Source: Parapedobacter composti (lineage in GTDB: Bacteria > Bacteroidota > Bacteroidia > Sphingobacteriales > Sphingobacteriaceae). Taken from it: a DNA stretch of 64,000 nt. The position numbers and the translations under genes were made by a program. Each line of letters starts with the position of its first letter. Positions within the stretch are counted from its first letter, which is position 1. The notes under the pieces were generated by a model. The model made no database searches and was not told the DNA's origin. It was given only the letters and a program-made list of their open reading frames with translations. The DNA lies in NCBI RefSeq assembly GCF_900112315.1, contig NZ_FOLL01000005.1, positions 124,001 through 188,000 of the forward strand, read 5' to 3'. Below are positions 35,125 through 43,551 of the stretch, one piece after another.

Positions 35125-36609
35125 AACAGTGTGGCTGCTGAGCAGCTGCGCCAACAGTTCCTTCAAGTTGATCACCGCATAGGTAGACGCATAATCAGAC
35201 ATCGCATACGGGATAACGAGCTGACCCTCATGGATATATCCTCCGCATGAATATACCACATTGGGCACGTACCCTTCACGCTCCTTCCGGTTGGGCGTGA
35301 GCAGGGGCTGCTTTAAACGGCCGATTTCGCGTTCAGGGTTTTCAAGGTCGAGCAGCGATGCACCCAGTACATATTCACGCATGGGCCCTACGCCATGAGT
35401 AAGAACCAACCAACCCGCTTCTGTCTCCAGCGGTGAACCGCAATTACCCATCTGTATCAATTCCCAGGGTTCCCTGGGTGTCTGAATCAGTTTCGCTTCG
35501 CGCCATACATTCACCGTATCGGAATAAGCGATGTAATTGTTAACACCGTCGATGCGGCACAGCATCGCATATTTTCCATTAATCTTACGCGGAAACAAGG
35601 CCATTCCCTTATTCTGCGCAATATAACCATGCATGGGCAATACCTGGAAATGGCGAAAATCTTTCGTCATCAACAGCTTGGGCAGGATGGATATCCCGTC
35701 ATACGCCGTATACGTGGCGTAGTACGTTACGCTTCCCTTGTCGCCAACAAACCGGACGAACCGGGCATCCTCAATACCGTTCTTCTCCGTATCAGCGATG
35801 GGAAAAATAACCCGTTCGCAAACCGAAGTATCGGCAGAAAAGGTCATTTCATAATGCGACGAGGCCAGCCATTTCACCTCCTGCAGGAACGCCAGGTTTT
35901 CCTGGCGGGGCTCAAGCTTAATCTGCACCTCCTTCAACGCATGCTTCAGTTCCTCATATGTAAACGTATCGTTCAATTGTTCACTGATGATTTCATACGC
36001 CTCATCGTTGCGATAACCGCTGTCGCTCCACATTTCCCGTAATTTCCGGAGAAAAGATTTCTTGTGATAGGTATGGTTCTTTACGTGTTCGGGAACTTCC
36101 AGCATTTTGCCCGGCGGCTCCACGTCGATATCCATATTCGCATCCAGCACTCCCTGCCGGAACACAATGGACGAAATATGCCCCTCTCCTGTAGCCCTGA
36201 AGCTGAGGATGACCCGCTTCTGTCCGCGGGCGAGCGCGGTTTGATCGGGATGCTCGATGATGGAAGGATTAAAGAAAGCCGCCGCTTCAATGGAATATTC
36301 CATGGTAAAATAGGAGCCGATGAGCAGCTTCAAGTGTTCGGGCAGCTCGGCATGTTCGATTTCCATCTGCTCCATTATCGGGGTAATCCGTTCAAAGTGC
36401 TTAGCAAATATCCGCTGTATGCTTCGGTGCCGTTTGGAATATTTGCGCAGCACCTGATTGAACACCTCATGCTGCGTGTGATCAGGAAGGGCCATTACGG
36501 CCATTATCAATCGTTTCGCCCGCTCATCTCCGGTATATAGAAACCTAGCAATCACCCTGCTGGAGTCCGGCTCAAATATCTTATCTTTTCTGACTACTGT
36601 TATTGGCAT
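35110..36609 (-). CDS. GH130-family mannosidase or mannoside phosphorylase, long form
   Basis: 499 aa. An N-terminal helical extension of about 110 residues precedes the five-bladed propeller. GH130 marks: AAFFNPSIIEHPDQ, the catalytic-acid region GIEDARFVRF (Asp of ED), and GNCGSPLETEAGWLVLTHGVG with GPMREYVLGASLLDL; C-terminal YVPNVVYSCGGYIHEGQLVIPYAMSD. GH130 enzymes phosphorolyse or hydrolyse beta-mannosides. No signal peptide, so cytosolic. Phosphorylase versus hydrolase depends on phosphate-binding residues I cannot judge safely. Convergent with the GT4 pair (15-bp overlap), consistent with making and breaking the same glycan. Confidence 0.85.
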   Translation of the reverse strand: MPITVVRKDKIFEPDSSRVIARFLYTGDERAKRLIMAVMALPDHTQHEVFNQVLRKYSKRHRSIQRIFAKHFERITPIMEQMEIEHAELPEHLKLLIGSYFTMEYSIEAAAFFNPSIIEHPDQTALARGQKRVILSFRATGEGHISSIVFRQGVLDANMDIDVEPPGKMLEVPEHVKNHTYHKKSFLRKLREMWSDSGYRNDEAYEIISEQLNDTFTYEELKHALKEVQIKLEPRQENLAFLQEVKWLASSHYEMTFSADTSVCERVIFPIADTEKNGIEDARFVRFVGDKGSVTYYATYTAYDGISILPKLLMTKDFRHFQVLPMHGYIAQNKGMALFPRKINGKYAMLCRIDGVNNYIAYSDTVNVWREAKLIQTPREPWELIQMGNCGSPLETEAGWLVLTHGVGPMREYVLGASLLDLENPEREIGRLKQPLLTPNRKEREGYVPNVVYSCGGYIHEGQLVIPYAMSDYASTYAVINLKELLAQLLSSHTVSTVQ

Positions 36610-36710
36610 CTATTCAAACTAAATGAAAGCACTCCGCTCTTTTAAGGCAAAAGAAGTATTTTTATTAGAAAAAATAGCACAAAAGCCAAGTTTTTTTTAG
36701 ACATTCGATT

Positions 36711-37613
36711 ATGATTCGGTTGCTGGCAACAAAGGCATTGAACGGCTTCGATTGGATTGACCTGTCAGCCCCCACAGACGAAGAAATCAAGCAGGTGGCC
36801 GGGCAATATGCACTGCATGAAGCGTCTATTAAAGACAGCATGCAACCCGATCATCTACCTAAATATGAGCTGTTTGACAATTACACGTTTATCATCTTCC
36901 GGTTAATGGCTCCGGACGCTGCGCACGAGGCCGATACCATTCAGGAACTGACCAACAAACTATCCGTATTCTTCACCAAGGAATACCTGATTACCGTTCA
37001 CCGGAAGGAACATCCCCTTGTTGAACAGGTTAAAATAAAGCGTATAGACAACGGCAAATGCGACTCTACGCTTAATCTGCTGAACGCCTTGATCCGGGAG
37101 TCGTTACTGACGTTCGAACAGCCGGGCATCAAACTTTCGGAAACCCTCGATTATTACGAGGAACGGGTATTCCTCCGGCAGCAAAAATCACCCATACTCC
37201 GTGGGTTGTATTTCGTGAAACGAAAAATAGACGTTATCCGGAAGCTGATGTTACTGTCGTTCGAAATTGTGGACAATATCGACTCCGCCGAGCAAAGCAA
37301 CGCATACACCCGTGACCTCCGCGATTTGTATGTCCGCACCCAGACATTGTTCGACAGCTTATCAGAAAACACCGCTCAACTGCTTTCCGTCTACTTCTCC
37401 CTGGCTTCACAACGTACCAATGAAACCATGCGGGTGCTGACGATTTTTTCCGTGTTCTTCATGCCGCTTACCTTCGTTGCCGGCATCTATGGGATGAATT
37501 TCGAGCATATGCCTGAGCTGGCCTGGCCATATGGTTATCCGGCTGTAATGGCGCTTATGATAGCCATTTCTGCAGCCATTTATTTCTGGTTCAAACGTAA
37601 AGGGTGGCTGTGA
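36711..37613 (+). CDS. corA: CorA-family magnesium transporter
   Basis: 300 aa. Long cytoplasmic alpha/beta domain with charged helices, then two C-terminal membrane helices with the signature YGMNFEHMPEL (Mg2+ selectivity motif GMN at about 261-263) between them. It imports Mg2+ (or Co2+/Ni2+) as a pentamer. Divergent from the GH130 gene and convergent with tsaB (3-bp gap). The 100-bp divergent region is AT-rich; I found no exact -7 box in it. Confidence 0.93.
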   Translation: MIRLLATKALNGFDWIDLSAPTDEEIKQVAGQYALHEASIKDSMQPDHLPKYELFDNYTFIIFRLMAPDAAHEADTIQELTNKLSVFFTKEYLITVHRKEHPLVEQVKIKRIDNGKCDSTLNLLNALIRESLLTFEQPGIKLSETLDYYEERVFLRQQKSPILRGLYFVKRKIDVIRKLMLLSFEIVDNIDSAEQSNAYTRDLRDLYVRTQTLFDSLSENTAQLLSVYFSLASQRTNETMRVLTIFSVFFMPLTFVAGIYGMNFEHMPELAWPYGYPAVMALMIAISAAIYFWFKRKGWL

Positions 37614-37616
37614 CCG

Positions 37617-38315
37617 CTATTTTTTGGGCACCGTAGCCACAAAATCCTTCAGATAATACGGCTCAAAATAGGCAACGTCTTGGAATTTCCCCTGCAAAAA
37701 TGTTTCATAGGCGAAGCGGCTCATGTGCCTTGCGGAGTTTTTGAATCCGGGAACGACCTGTACGTGCGCTTTGCCGACAAACAGTTGCTCAAATTTATCC
37801 GCACCGCTGCCAAACAGGATGATTCGCTCGCTTCCGGTTATCCCGTTGAACGAATGCTCATCGATGATGTTAGCTGACGGCGGGGCAATACAATGCAACC
37901 GATGGTCAAAAATCGCTGAATAGACCTCCATCCTGCGGGCATCCACCATAGGACACAGCCGAGTGTCCGCATCGATGTTTTCTTCCTGCAACGCCACAAA
38001 CCCTTCCGCCATGCCCCTGAGGGTATCCAGCGCAATAAGAGGCAAACCGGCAGCATAACAAAGCCCTTTTGCTGTGGAAACCCCAATGCGCAGCCCGGTA
38101 TATGATCCGGGCCCCTTACTGACGGCTACGGCCGCGAGATCGGTGAATGACAGCCCGCAGGCTTGCAGCACATCGGATATCAACAGGGTGAGCTGCGACG
38201 CATGTACATTGGGTTCATCGAGCTCGCGGTATTCCATCGTAACGCCATTCTCTGACAATGCCACGGCGCATACCTGCGTCGCGGTCTCGATTTGGAGGAT
38301 ATATTGACTGGCCAT
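37617..38315 (-). CDS. tsaB: tRNA threonylcarbamoyladenosine biosynthesis protein TsaB
   Basis: 232 aa ASKHA-fold protein: ILQIETATQVCAVALSENG (first strand), the dimer/TsaD-interface region LAAVAVSKGPGSYTGLRIGVSTAKGLCYA, and PLIALDTLRGMAEGF. It partners TsaD and TsaE for t6A37 synthesis on ANN-decoding tRNAs. The 5' region holds a C-rich repeat (G-quadruplex-capable on the opposite strand). Confidence 0.95.
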   Translation of the reverse strand: MASQYILQIETATQVCAVALSENGVTMEYRELDEPNVHASQLTLLISDVLQACGLSFTDLAAVAVSKGPGSYTGLRIGVSTAKGLCYAAGLPLIALDTLRGMAEGFVALQEENIDADTRLCPMVDARRMEVYSAIFDHRLHCIAPPSANIIDEHSFNGITGSERIILFGSGADKFEQLFVGKAHVQVVPGFKNSARHMSRFAYETFLQGKFQDVAYFEPYYLKDFVATVPKK

Positions 38316-38340
38316 GATATATGGGTGCGAAGTTAGTGAT

Positions 38341-38457
38341 TTTTTTTGGTGGTGGTGGGTGGTCGGTGATGGGGGGTGGGTGGTGGGTGATGGGTGGTCG
38401 GTGATGGGTGATCGGTGATCGGTGGTCAGCGATGGGTGGTCGGTGATCGGTGATGAC
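38341..38457. repeat. Degenerate GGTGATCGGTGATGGG-type repeat tract with G-quadruplex motif
   Basis: The space between tsaB and yidD is filled with G-rich, imperfect 8-9-bp units (ggtgatcg, ggtgatgg, ggtggtcg, ggtggtgg). Within it, 38371-38394 reads G6-T-G3-TGGT-G3-TGAT-G3, a canonical four-run G-quadruplex pattern with loops of 1, 4 and 4. No coding sense is seen; frames crossing it encode only His/Pro/Ile/Asp repeats. Confidence 0.8.
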
Positions 38458-38711
38458 TATGGCACAGGGTCGTGGCCATGGCCGCCCCAGGGATGGCAAC
38501 GGGCTATCCGCTTAACTGCCAGCCAGCCGCCCCGGAACGGCCCGTGCCGCCGGATGGCTTCGACGGCATACTGGGAACAAGTGGGGGTGTAACGGCAGGA
38601 AGCGCCGAGCATGGGCGACAGCAAAAGCTGATAAGCCCGGATAATCACCAGGAAAAAACCGCTGATCAAGGGTTTTATGATACGCTCCCAGATAAACCGG
38701 ACTGGCCTCAT
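38457..38711 (-). CDS. yidD: Membrane protein insertion efficiency factor YidD
   Basis: 84 aa. N-terminal amphipathic/hydrophobic helix ([21 protein letters not shown]) and the YidD core [46 protein letters not shown] with its conserved Cys residues. It aids YidC-dependent membrane insertion. Overlaps rnpA by 4 bp (ATGA), completing the usual rpmH-rnpA-yidD order. Confidence 0.97.
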   Translation of the reverse strand: MRPVRFIWERIIKPLISGFFLVIIRAYQLLLSPMLGASCRYTPTCSQYAVEAIRRHGPFRGGWLAVKRIARCHPWGGHGHDPVP

Positions 38712-39103
38712 GGATTCTCTCGCTGCAATTTCTTCATTACCTCAGCCATCTGCCTGTACATATGCCCGTAATCGGGCTTGCCGTCACCCACATACTGGAT
38801 AGCCAACGCCAACCCGTAGGGATGTTTTTCGAGCGCCGGAAACAGCAGCCCGTTTTTCTGAAGACGGTAAGCCTCCCGCATACGCCTTTTCAAGCGGTTG
38901 CGTTGTACGGCATGCGGAAAACGGCGTTTAGCGGCAGATAGTAATACCTGCACCTTGGGATTTAATCCGTCGACACGGAGGAAAGTAACGCGGTAAGGAT
39001 ATATAAAAAAAGAAGAACCATGGTGGAAGAGGCGTTCAATCAACCGCTTACTACACAACCGTTCTTCTTTGGGGAATCTATGTCTTTCCATCATCGATGA
39101 CAT
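38708..39103 (-). CDS. rnpA: Ribonuclease P protein component
   Basis: 131 aa. The frame is open back to 39211, but RnpA homology begins at [21 protein letters not shown], so the start is one of the ATGs at 39103, 39094 or 39091; 39103 is used. Signature [18 protein letters not shown] binds the RNase P RNA. It assists 5' maturation of tRNAs. Second gene of the rpmH-rnpA-yidD operon, 52 bp after rpmH. Confidence 0.93.
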   Translation of the reverse strand: MSSMMERHRFPKEERLCSKRLIERLFHHGSSFFIYPYRVTFLRVDGLNPKVQVLLSAAKRRFPHAVQRNRLKRRMREAYRLQKNGLLFPALEKHPYGLALAIQYVGDGKPDYGHMYRQMAEVMKKLQRENP

Positions 39104-39155
39104 ATCCGAAACCGGTTGAAGGCTCCGGACGCAAGCAGTCACCGGCAATGCAACT

Positions 39156-39314
39156 TTAGGCTTTATGACGGCCTTCGTCCGATACAGATAGGCGCTTCCG
39201 GCCTTTTGCACGCCTGGCAGCCAATACGCGACGGCCGTTGGCGGTGCTCATGCGCTCCCTAAACCCATGCTTATTCCTTCTTTTCCGTAGCGAGGGCTGA
39301 AATGTTCTCTTCAT
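39156..39314 (-). CDS. rpmH: 50S ribosomal protein L34
   Basis: 52 aa from ATG at 39314: [20 protein letters not shown], then [24 protein letters not shown], a typical L34 with a short extra C-terminal tail (SDEGRHKA) seen in Bacteroidota. The frame open further upstream is not coding, since the -7 box lies at 39357. First gene of its operon. Confidence 0.98.
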   Translation of the reverse strand: MKRTFQPSLRKRRNKHGFRERMSTANGRRVLAARRAKGRKRLSVSDEGRHKA

Positions 39315-39356
39315 GACGCTTAATATCTTATGTAAAAACTTCCGAAAATGAGAGCG

Positions 39357-39388
39357 CAAATGTACGGGATAAAAGTATAAATATCAAA
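39357..39388 (-). promoter_or_regulatory. rpmH operon promoter
   Basis: TTTG (39388-39385), 20-bp spacer, TACATTTG (39364-39357): a full match to the Bacteroidota consensus TTG-N17-23-TAnnTTTG. Predicted transcription start near 39350, leader about 36 nt. Confidence 0.8.
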
Positions 39389-39496
39389 TTTATCGACGAT
39401 AATTTTCCTATACTGACCTTAACGGCCGGCGCTTTACCGGCTTAGGTGAACTTAATTTTATGCAAATCATTGAATGTGTGTTATATTCGTGGCGTG

Positions 39497-40369
39497 ATGA
39501 AATGGATGCTTTGCTGTATAGTCATTTTCGGCCTGCTGCCCGCCGGTGCCCGGTGTTTTCCGGCAGATAGCACGCTGTACCGCATATATGACGCACAGCA
39601 ACAACGGGAAATCACCTTGCCGGAATTGGTTACTGCCCTGGGCGGCGCCGACGTGGTGTTCTTTGGCGAAGAACACAATGATTCAGCAGCCCATGTATTG
39701 CAATATGCGTTATTGCAGGCGCTGGATGAGCACTATGACGGGTTGGCCTTGTCTATGGAAATGTTCGTGAGTGATGACCAATTGGTCTTGGACGAATACC
39801 TGACCGGCCTCATTACGGAACGCAATTTCCGTAACGATGCCACATTATGGCCCAACTATAACGATTACCGGCCCATGATAGAATACGCCAAAACAAGGGG
39901 GATAGCCGTACTGGCCGCAAACGCACCGAGCCGCTACACTAACCGGGTAACCCGAGAAGGCTTGGAAAGCCTGAAATTGTTGGATAAGGCTGCAAGGGCT
40001 TTGCTTGCCCCGCTGCCCATTGATACGCTTACCGGGCCTTATTACCGCAAGTTCAGCGAACTGATGGGTGGCCACGTGGGGATGAGCGGCCTGAACATTT
40101 ACCAAAGCCAGAACCTGTGGGATGCGACCATGGCCTATCGCATCAGCAGATTAGCCAAAAGAAAAAAGGTGAGGAAAATCCTGCACCTTAACGGCCGCTT
40201 TCACAGCGATGAAAAGCTGGGAACGGTGGCGCACCTACGGACATACGCGCCCCGGCTCACCGTTGCCAATATATCCTGTTTTCCCTACAACGGGCCTGGG
40301 CAACCCGACTGGAACACGTTCAGCCACTTGGGCGATTTCATTATCCTGACGGTGCCTCGACAGCCTTAG
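39497..40369 (+). CDS. ChaN-family (Tiki/TraB-like fold) lipoprotein-type protein
   Basis: 290 aa from ATG at 39497, where the signal peptide begins (MKWMLCCIVIFGLLPAGARC). ChaN-like motifs: DVVFFGEEHNDSAAH, LSMEMFVSDDQLVLDEYLTG, and the C-terminal ILHLNGRFHSDEKLGT. Characterised ChaN binds haem and is linked to iron uptake in Campylobacter; here there are no iron genes nearby, so only the family is assigned. Stands alone between rpmH and mscL. Confidence 0.82.
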   Translation: MKWMLCCIVIFGLLPAGARCFPADSTLYRIYDAQQQREITLPELVTALGGADVVFFGEEHNDSAAHVLQYALLQALDEHYDGLALSMEMFVSDDQLVLDEYLTGLITERNFRNDATLWPNYNDYRPMIEYAKTRGIAVLAANAPSRYTNRVTREGLESLKLLDKAARALLAPLPIDTLTGPYYRKFSELMGGHVGMSGLNIYQSQNLWDATMAYRISRLAKRKKVRKILHLNGRFHSDEKLGTVAHLRTYAPRLTVANISCFPYNGPGQPDWNTFSHLGDFIILTVPRQP

Positions 40370-40418
40370 CCCTGAACGCCCGGGAGCGCGCCCCCCTTCA
40401 GTCAACGTCGGGAAGCAT

Positions 40419-40442
40419 CAAAAAAGGCGCCTTGCGGCGCCT
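40419..40442 (-). terminator. Intrinsic terminator after mscL
   Basis: On the minus strand AGGCGCC, loop GCAA, GGCGCCT, then TTTTT, 12 bp after the mscL stop. No U-run in the plus direction. Confidence 0.88.
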
Positions 40443-40453
40443 CTGCTAAACGA

Positions 40454-40864
40454 TTATTGCTTAGCCCGTAACAAGTCTCTGATTTCAGTAAGCAGCACTT
40501 CTTCCTTGGTCGGAGCCGGCGGTGCCGCGGGGGCTGCCTCCTCCTTACGTTTCAGGGAATTTATCCCCTTGATCATTAAGAAAATGAAAAACGCTACGAT
40601 GAGGAACTGAATCACCACATTGATGAAATTACCATATCTAATAGCCACCTCCGCTATACCGGCAGCCTCATCACCGGGTTCGATAACATATTTCATCTCG
40701 GCAAAATCAACCCCTCCGGTTAAATAACCGATCGGCGGCATGATGACATCGTCTACCAACGAGGTAACAATCCTACCGAATGCCCCGCCGATGATTACAC
40801 CGACAGCAAGGTCAACCACGCTTCCGCGCATGGCGAATTCCTTGAACTCTTTGAAAAATCCCAT
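40454..40864 (-). CDS. mscL: Large-conductance mechanosensitive channel MscL
   Basis: 136 aa. N-terminal [42 protein letters not shown] (first pore helix with the Gly/Ala-rich packing face), periplasmic loop, second helix [21 protein letters not shown], and a cytoplasmic helix ([13 protein letters not shown]). It opens under membrane tension to release solutes. Single gene with a terminator. Confidence 0.97.
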   Translation of the reverse strand: MGFFKEFKEFAMRGSVVDLAVGVIIGGAFGRIVTSLVDDVIMPPIGYLTGGVDFAEMKYVIEPGDEAAGIAEVAIRYGNFINVVIQFLIVAFFIFLMIKGINSLKRKEEAAPAAPPAPTKEEVLLTEIRDLLRAKQ

Positions 40865-41062
40865 AAATAAACGGTTAAGTAATGAATTAATTTTTCCTAT
40901 CCCTAAATTGATAATTTTCCATATTTATACAAATTTTTTTTCAAAAGATTTCCCAGCCTGATTGGGGCCAAGACGGCCGGGAACACTATTAACCGCAACG
41001 AACACATTTTTACAATATTTTATTAATTTTAATCTGTGTGTATCATAATCCATAAATAAATT

Positions 41063-41070
41063 TATATTTG
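41063..41070 (+). promoter_or_regulatory. -7 promoter box of the response regulator gene
   Basis: TATATTTG matches TAnnTTTG; predicted start near 41077, leader about 75 nt. The rest of the 287-bp gap back to mscL is AT-rich without further recognisable sites. Confidence 0.55.
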
Positions 41071-41151
41071 TATGATTGCATATGGCGTTGCTAAGGCAAC
41101 ATTATAAACACTATCTATTGACATGATGCCTACTTGGCAAGATTAGTTTAC

Positions 41152-41793
41152 ATGACAGAGGTATTGATAGCTGACGATCACGGAATCGTGAGACTTGGCA
41201 CGTCTATCGTGATAAAGGAGGCATTGCCCTTAGCCAACATCACCCAGGCCGGAGATGTTGACGAACTCATCAGATTTTTGTCTGAGAAGCAGTATGACTT
41301 ATTGCTGCTGGATATCAATATGCCGGGCGGCAATAATATCACAATGGTTGAGAAAGTTCTGGCTGTCCAGCCCGGCATCAAGATACTGGTATTTTCCTCT
41401 TATGACGAAACGCTGTATGCACTGCGCTACCTGCAGGCCGGCGCTTCAGGCTATTTAAGTAAAAACGCATCGAAGACTGAACTGAAAAATGCCATCCTCG
41501 CCGTAGTACAACGCGGTAAGTACATGAGTCCGGAAATACAAGAGCTGTATTACCACACGCTGACGATGGGCAAATCGTTTATTGCGGCCGACAATCCCCT
41601 CAATAAGCTTTCCAACCGGGAGGTTGACGTTGCCAAATACCTAGTGCAGGGTATGGGCATACAGGACGTATCCAAAACACTTAATCTCAGTACATCCACG
41701 GTAAGCACTTACAAAACCCGTATTTTTGAAAAACTCCAGGTGAACAATCTCGTGGAGCTGATAGAAAAATTCCGTTTATATTCCGGATCCTGA
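41152..41793 (+). CDS. NarL/FixJ-family response regulator
   Basis: 213 aa from ATG at 41152; the frame continues 6 codons back to a TTG without a start signal. Receiver domain with acidic pocket D8-D9 (LIADDHG), phospho-acceptor D54 (LLLDINMPGG) and the conserved Lys in YLSKNASKTEL. C-terminal LuxR-type HTH (LSNREVDVAKYLVQGMGIQDVSKTLNLSTSTVSTYKTRIFEKLQVNNLVELI). It should bind DNA upon phosphorylation, but no histidine kinase is adjacent, so it is an orphan here. Confidence 0.92.
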   Translation: MTEVLIADDHGIVRLGTSIVIKEALPLANITQAGDVDELIRFLSEKQYDLLLLDINMPGGNNITMVEKVLAVQPGIKILVFSSYDETLYALRYLQAGASGYLSKNASKTELKNAILAVVQRGKYMSPEIQELYYHTLTMGKSFIAADNPLNKLSNREVDVAKYLVQGMGIQDVSKTLNLSTSTVSTYKTRIFEKLQVNNLVELIEKFRLYSGS

Positions 41794-41796
41794 ACC

Positions 41797-42942
41797 TTAT
41801 CCCTGCAATTTATCAATGGTCATTACCGGTATGTCGCGCACGTTGGGGAGCGACAGTTCCTTTTTTCCGCTATATGCATAGCCGGCTGTTTCATCGAGCT
41901 CCCATAGCATCGGTTTGAGGAAGCCGACCGCCGTCTGATAACCCTGCACCACCGCAGCGAAGTTGCCGGTGTCTTTTGAATTCCTGGCCTCGTTCTCAAT
42001 TTCGTACGGCCCGCGGAATCCTTTTTCATTGAGCAGGTCGATGAAGGCGCGCCAATCCATACTATCGGTACCCCCGAAGCCCGGCAACATCGCTTCGTAA
42101 TGATGCCTATCCCAGTCGTTGAGGGGCGTATCGACATCGGCTTTTGCGGCCAGGTTCTCATCCACAGCTTGCATCGGATACATACCTCCCCAATCTACCC
42201 GGGCCCTGGTTTTCAGGTTACGGGTGGCTTTCACATGAATGCGGTGTATGCGTGAAATATCGCTTTGGGCTATGACATCGATGGGGTCGGTATGCTGCCA
42301 AACATCATGAGACGGATCGTATATTTCCCCGTGCGCCTTACTCGGGATAAGCGCATACATGAGCTTACGCGCGGCTAAAACACCTGGCAGGTTGTTGTAC
42401 GTCGTGGCATAGGAGGCCGGTCTCCATCCCTCCATGGGACAATTTTCATACAAAATGGTGACGCCTAACCCTTCGGCATACCTGATAATGGGTTCGAAAA
42501 CGCGCCGGTATTCATCCAGGTTCTTCTGGAACCCTCCTTCTTCTGCTCCCAATTCATGATTGTAGCCGACAAACGTTCCCACTTTCACATCGTTGGCATC
42601 TCCCCCTAAAAGGTACGCTATGCGGATGAGCTTGAGCAGGTGGTTCTGGTTTTTGATCCGATCTGCCGGGTCGCCCCCGATTATGTTCTCAAATGCTCCC
42701 AGCGACAGTCCGAGGCCGGCATCATTGAAATGGCTTAACAATTGTTTGGCTGTATCTGGCGTAAACCGATCATAATCAAGGTGCGTGGCCGTATGGTCCT
42801 TACGGGTGCCGTCCCGCCTGAAAACGCATAGATCGATCCCTTGGGCACCGATCTTTTGGGTGACGGCAATAAGGTCCGCTAAGGCGGATTTATCGAATGC
42901 GGAGCTCATTACCCATATAGGGTTATTTCGTTTACGGGTCAT
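41797..42942 (-). CDS. TIM-barrel sugar phosphate isomerase/epimerase-like protein
   Basis: 381 aa, AP-endonuclease-2-type barrel: IDLCVFRRDG, LGLSLGAFENIIGGDP, VKVGTFVGYNHELG, VTILYENCPMEGW, EIYDPSHDVWQ, IHRIHVKATRN, GPYEIENEARNS; these Glu, His and Asp residues fit a metal-binding sugar isomerase site. No signal peptide. Substrate unknown. A TTG lies 20 bp before a TATCATCG immediately upstream, a weak promoter that would give an almost leaderless message. Convergent with the response regulator (3-bp gap). Confidence 0.8.
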   Translation of the reverse strand: MTRKRNNPIWVMSSAFDKSALADLIAVTQKIGAQGIDLCVFRRDGTRKDHTATHLDYDRFTPDTAKQLLSHFNDAGLGLSLGAFENIIGGDPADRIKNQNHLLKLIRIAYLLGGDANDVKVGTFVGYNHELGAEEGGFQKNLDEYRRVFEPIIRYAEGLGVTILYENCPMEGWRPASYATTYNNLPGVLAARKLMYALIPSKAHGEIYDPSHDVWQHTDPIDVIAQSDISRIHRIHVKATRNLKTRARVDWGGMYPMQAVDENLAAKADVDTPLNDWDRHHYEAMLPGFGGTDSMDWRAFIDLLNEKGFRGPYEIENEARNSKDTGNFAAVVQGYQTAVGFLKPMLWELDETAGYAYSGKKELSLPNVRDIPVMTIDKLQG

Positions 42943-43018
42943 CCCGCGATGATACGAAAATTACCCTATATCGTCAAGCGCTGTGTGGCGGTCCGGCGAA
43001 ACAGGCCAAGTCTGCACC

Positions 43019-43051
43019 AAAAAAGAAAAAGCCCTGATTATCCAGGGCTTT
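43019..43051 (-). terminator. Intrinsic terminator after the histone H1-like gene
   Basis: AAAGCCCTG, loop GATAAT, CAGGGCTTT on the minus strand, then a T-rich run (TTTTTCTTTTTT), 30 bp after the stop at 43082. Confidence 0.88.
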
Positions 43052-43081
43052 CCAACGTTGAACGTCCTGTCAACGTGATGC

Positions 43082-43267
43082 CTATTTTGTGTTTTTTGCT
43101 TCTTGTATCTCCAAACGGATGGCCTGAGCCAAATTCTTCACTTCCTGCAACCCCTTCCGCACACGGGTACCAGCAGCATTGTTACCCTTGTTAAAGAACT
43201 TGTCTGCGTCTGCGTCCAGTCCTTCGATCAAGCTTTTTAGCTCATTAAATTTTTGAATACTTGCCAT
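43082..43267 (-). CDS. Histone H1-like (Hc1-type) small protein
   Basis: 61 aa: MASIQKFNELKSLIEGLDAD, then ADKFFNKGNNAAGTRVRKGLQEVKNLAQAIRLEIQ. This matches the short proteins annotated 'histone H1' in Bacteroidota (Hc1 N-terminal helix pair), without the Lys/Ala-rich tail of chlamydial Hc1. A nucleoid role is assumed from the name, not shown. Strong expression signals: AAGGAG before the ATG, a good promoter and a terminator of its own. Confidence 0.88.
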   Translation of the reverse strand: MASIQKFNELKSLIEGLDADADKFFNKGNNAAGTRVRKGLQEVKNLAQAIRLEIQEAKNTK

Positions 43268-43318
43268 AATAATACTCCTTTAGTTTTGATTTAATTAAGT
43301 TAATAATCTACAGTGGGT

Positions 43319-43349
43319 TAAAAGTAGAATCTTTTTTCGGAAAAACAAA
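43319..43349 (-). promoter_or_regulatory. Promoter of the histone H1-like gene
   Basis: TTTG (43349-43346), 19-bp spacer, TACTTTTA (43326-43319; 7 of 8 to TAnnTTTG). Leader about 45 nt, ending in an AAAGGAG ribosome site. Confidence 0.7.
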
Positions 43350-43475
43350 CTTTAGTATGGCCAAAACAGGCTGTAAAGGCACTTTTTTTTCCACAACCAC
43401 GATGGCGCCGTACAAGCAGGCGTAAATTAAAAAATCACAACGTACTGAAAATCAATACAATACATTTAATCCTAA

Positions 43476-43523
43476 ACTAAAAAACAAAAACACCCGAAAA
43501 ATGCTTTTTAAGCAGTTTCCGGG
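43476..43523 (-). terminator. Terminator after the alpha-oxoamine synthase gene
   Basis: Imperfect 14-bp stem (12 of 14 paired, 43493-43506 with 43510-43523, 3-nt loop) followed on the minus strand by GTTTTTGTTTTTTAG. The plus strand also has a U-run, so it could work both ways. It separates this gene from the histone-like gene. Confidence 0.75.
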
Positions 43524-43551
43524 CGTCTTTTTTTTCTGAACAGCTGTTTTT

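Noticed and set aside
38215-38499. 94-codon frame with ITDHRPPIADHRSP-type repeats
   Set aside because: It is only the translation of the G/C-rich repeat tract plus parts of tsaB and yidD in another frame.
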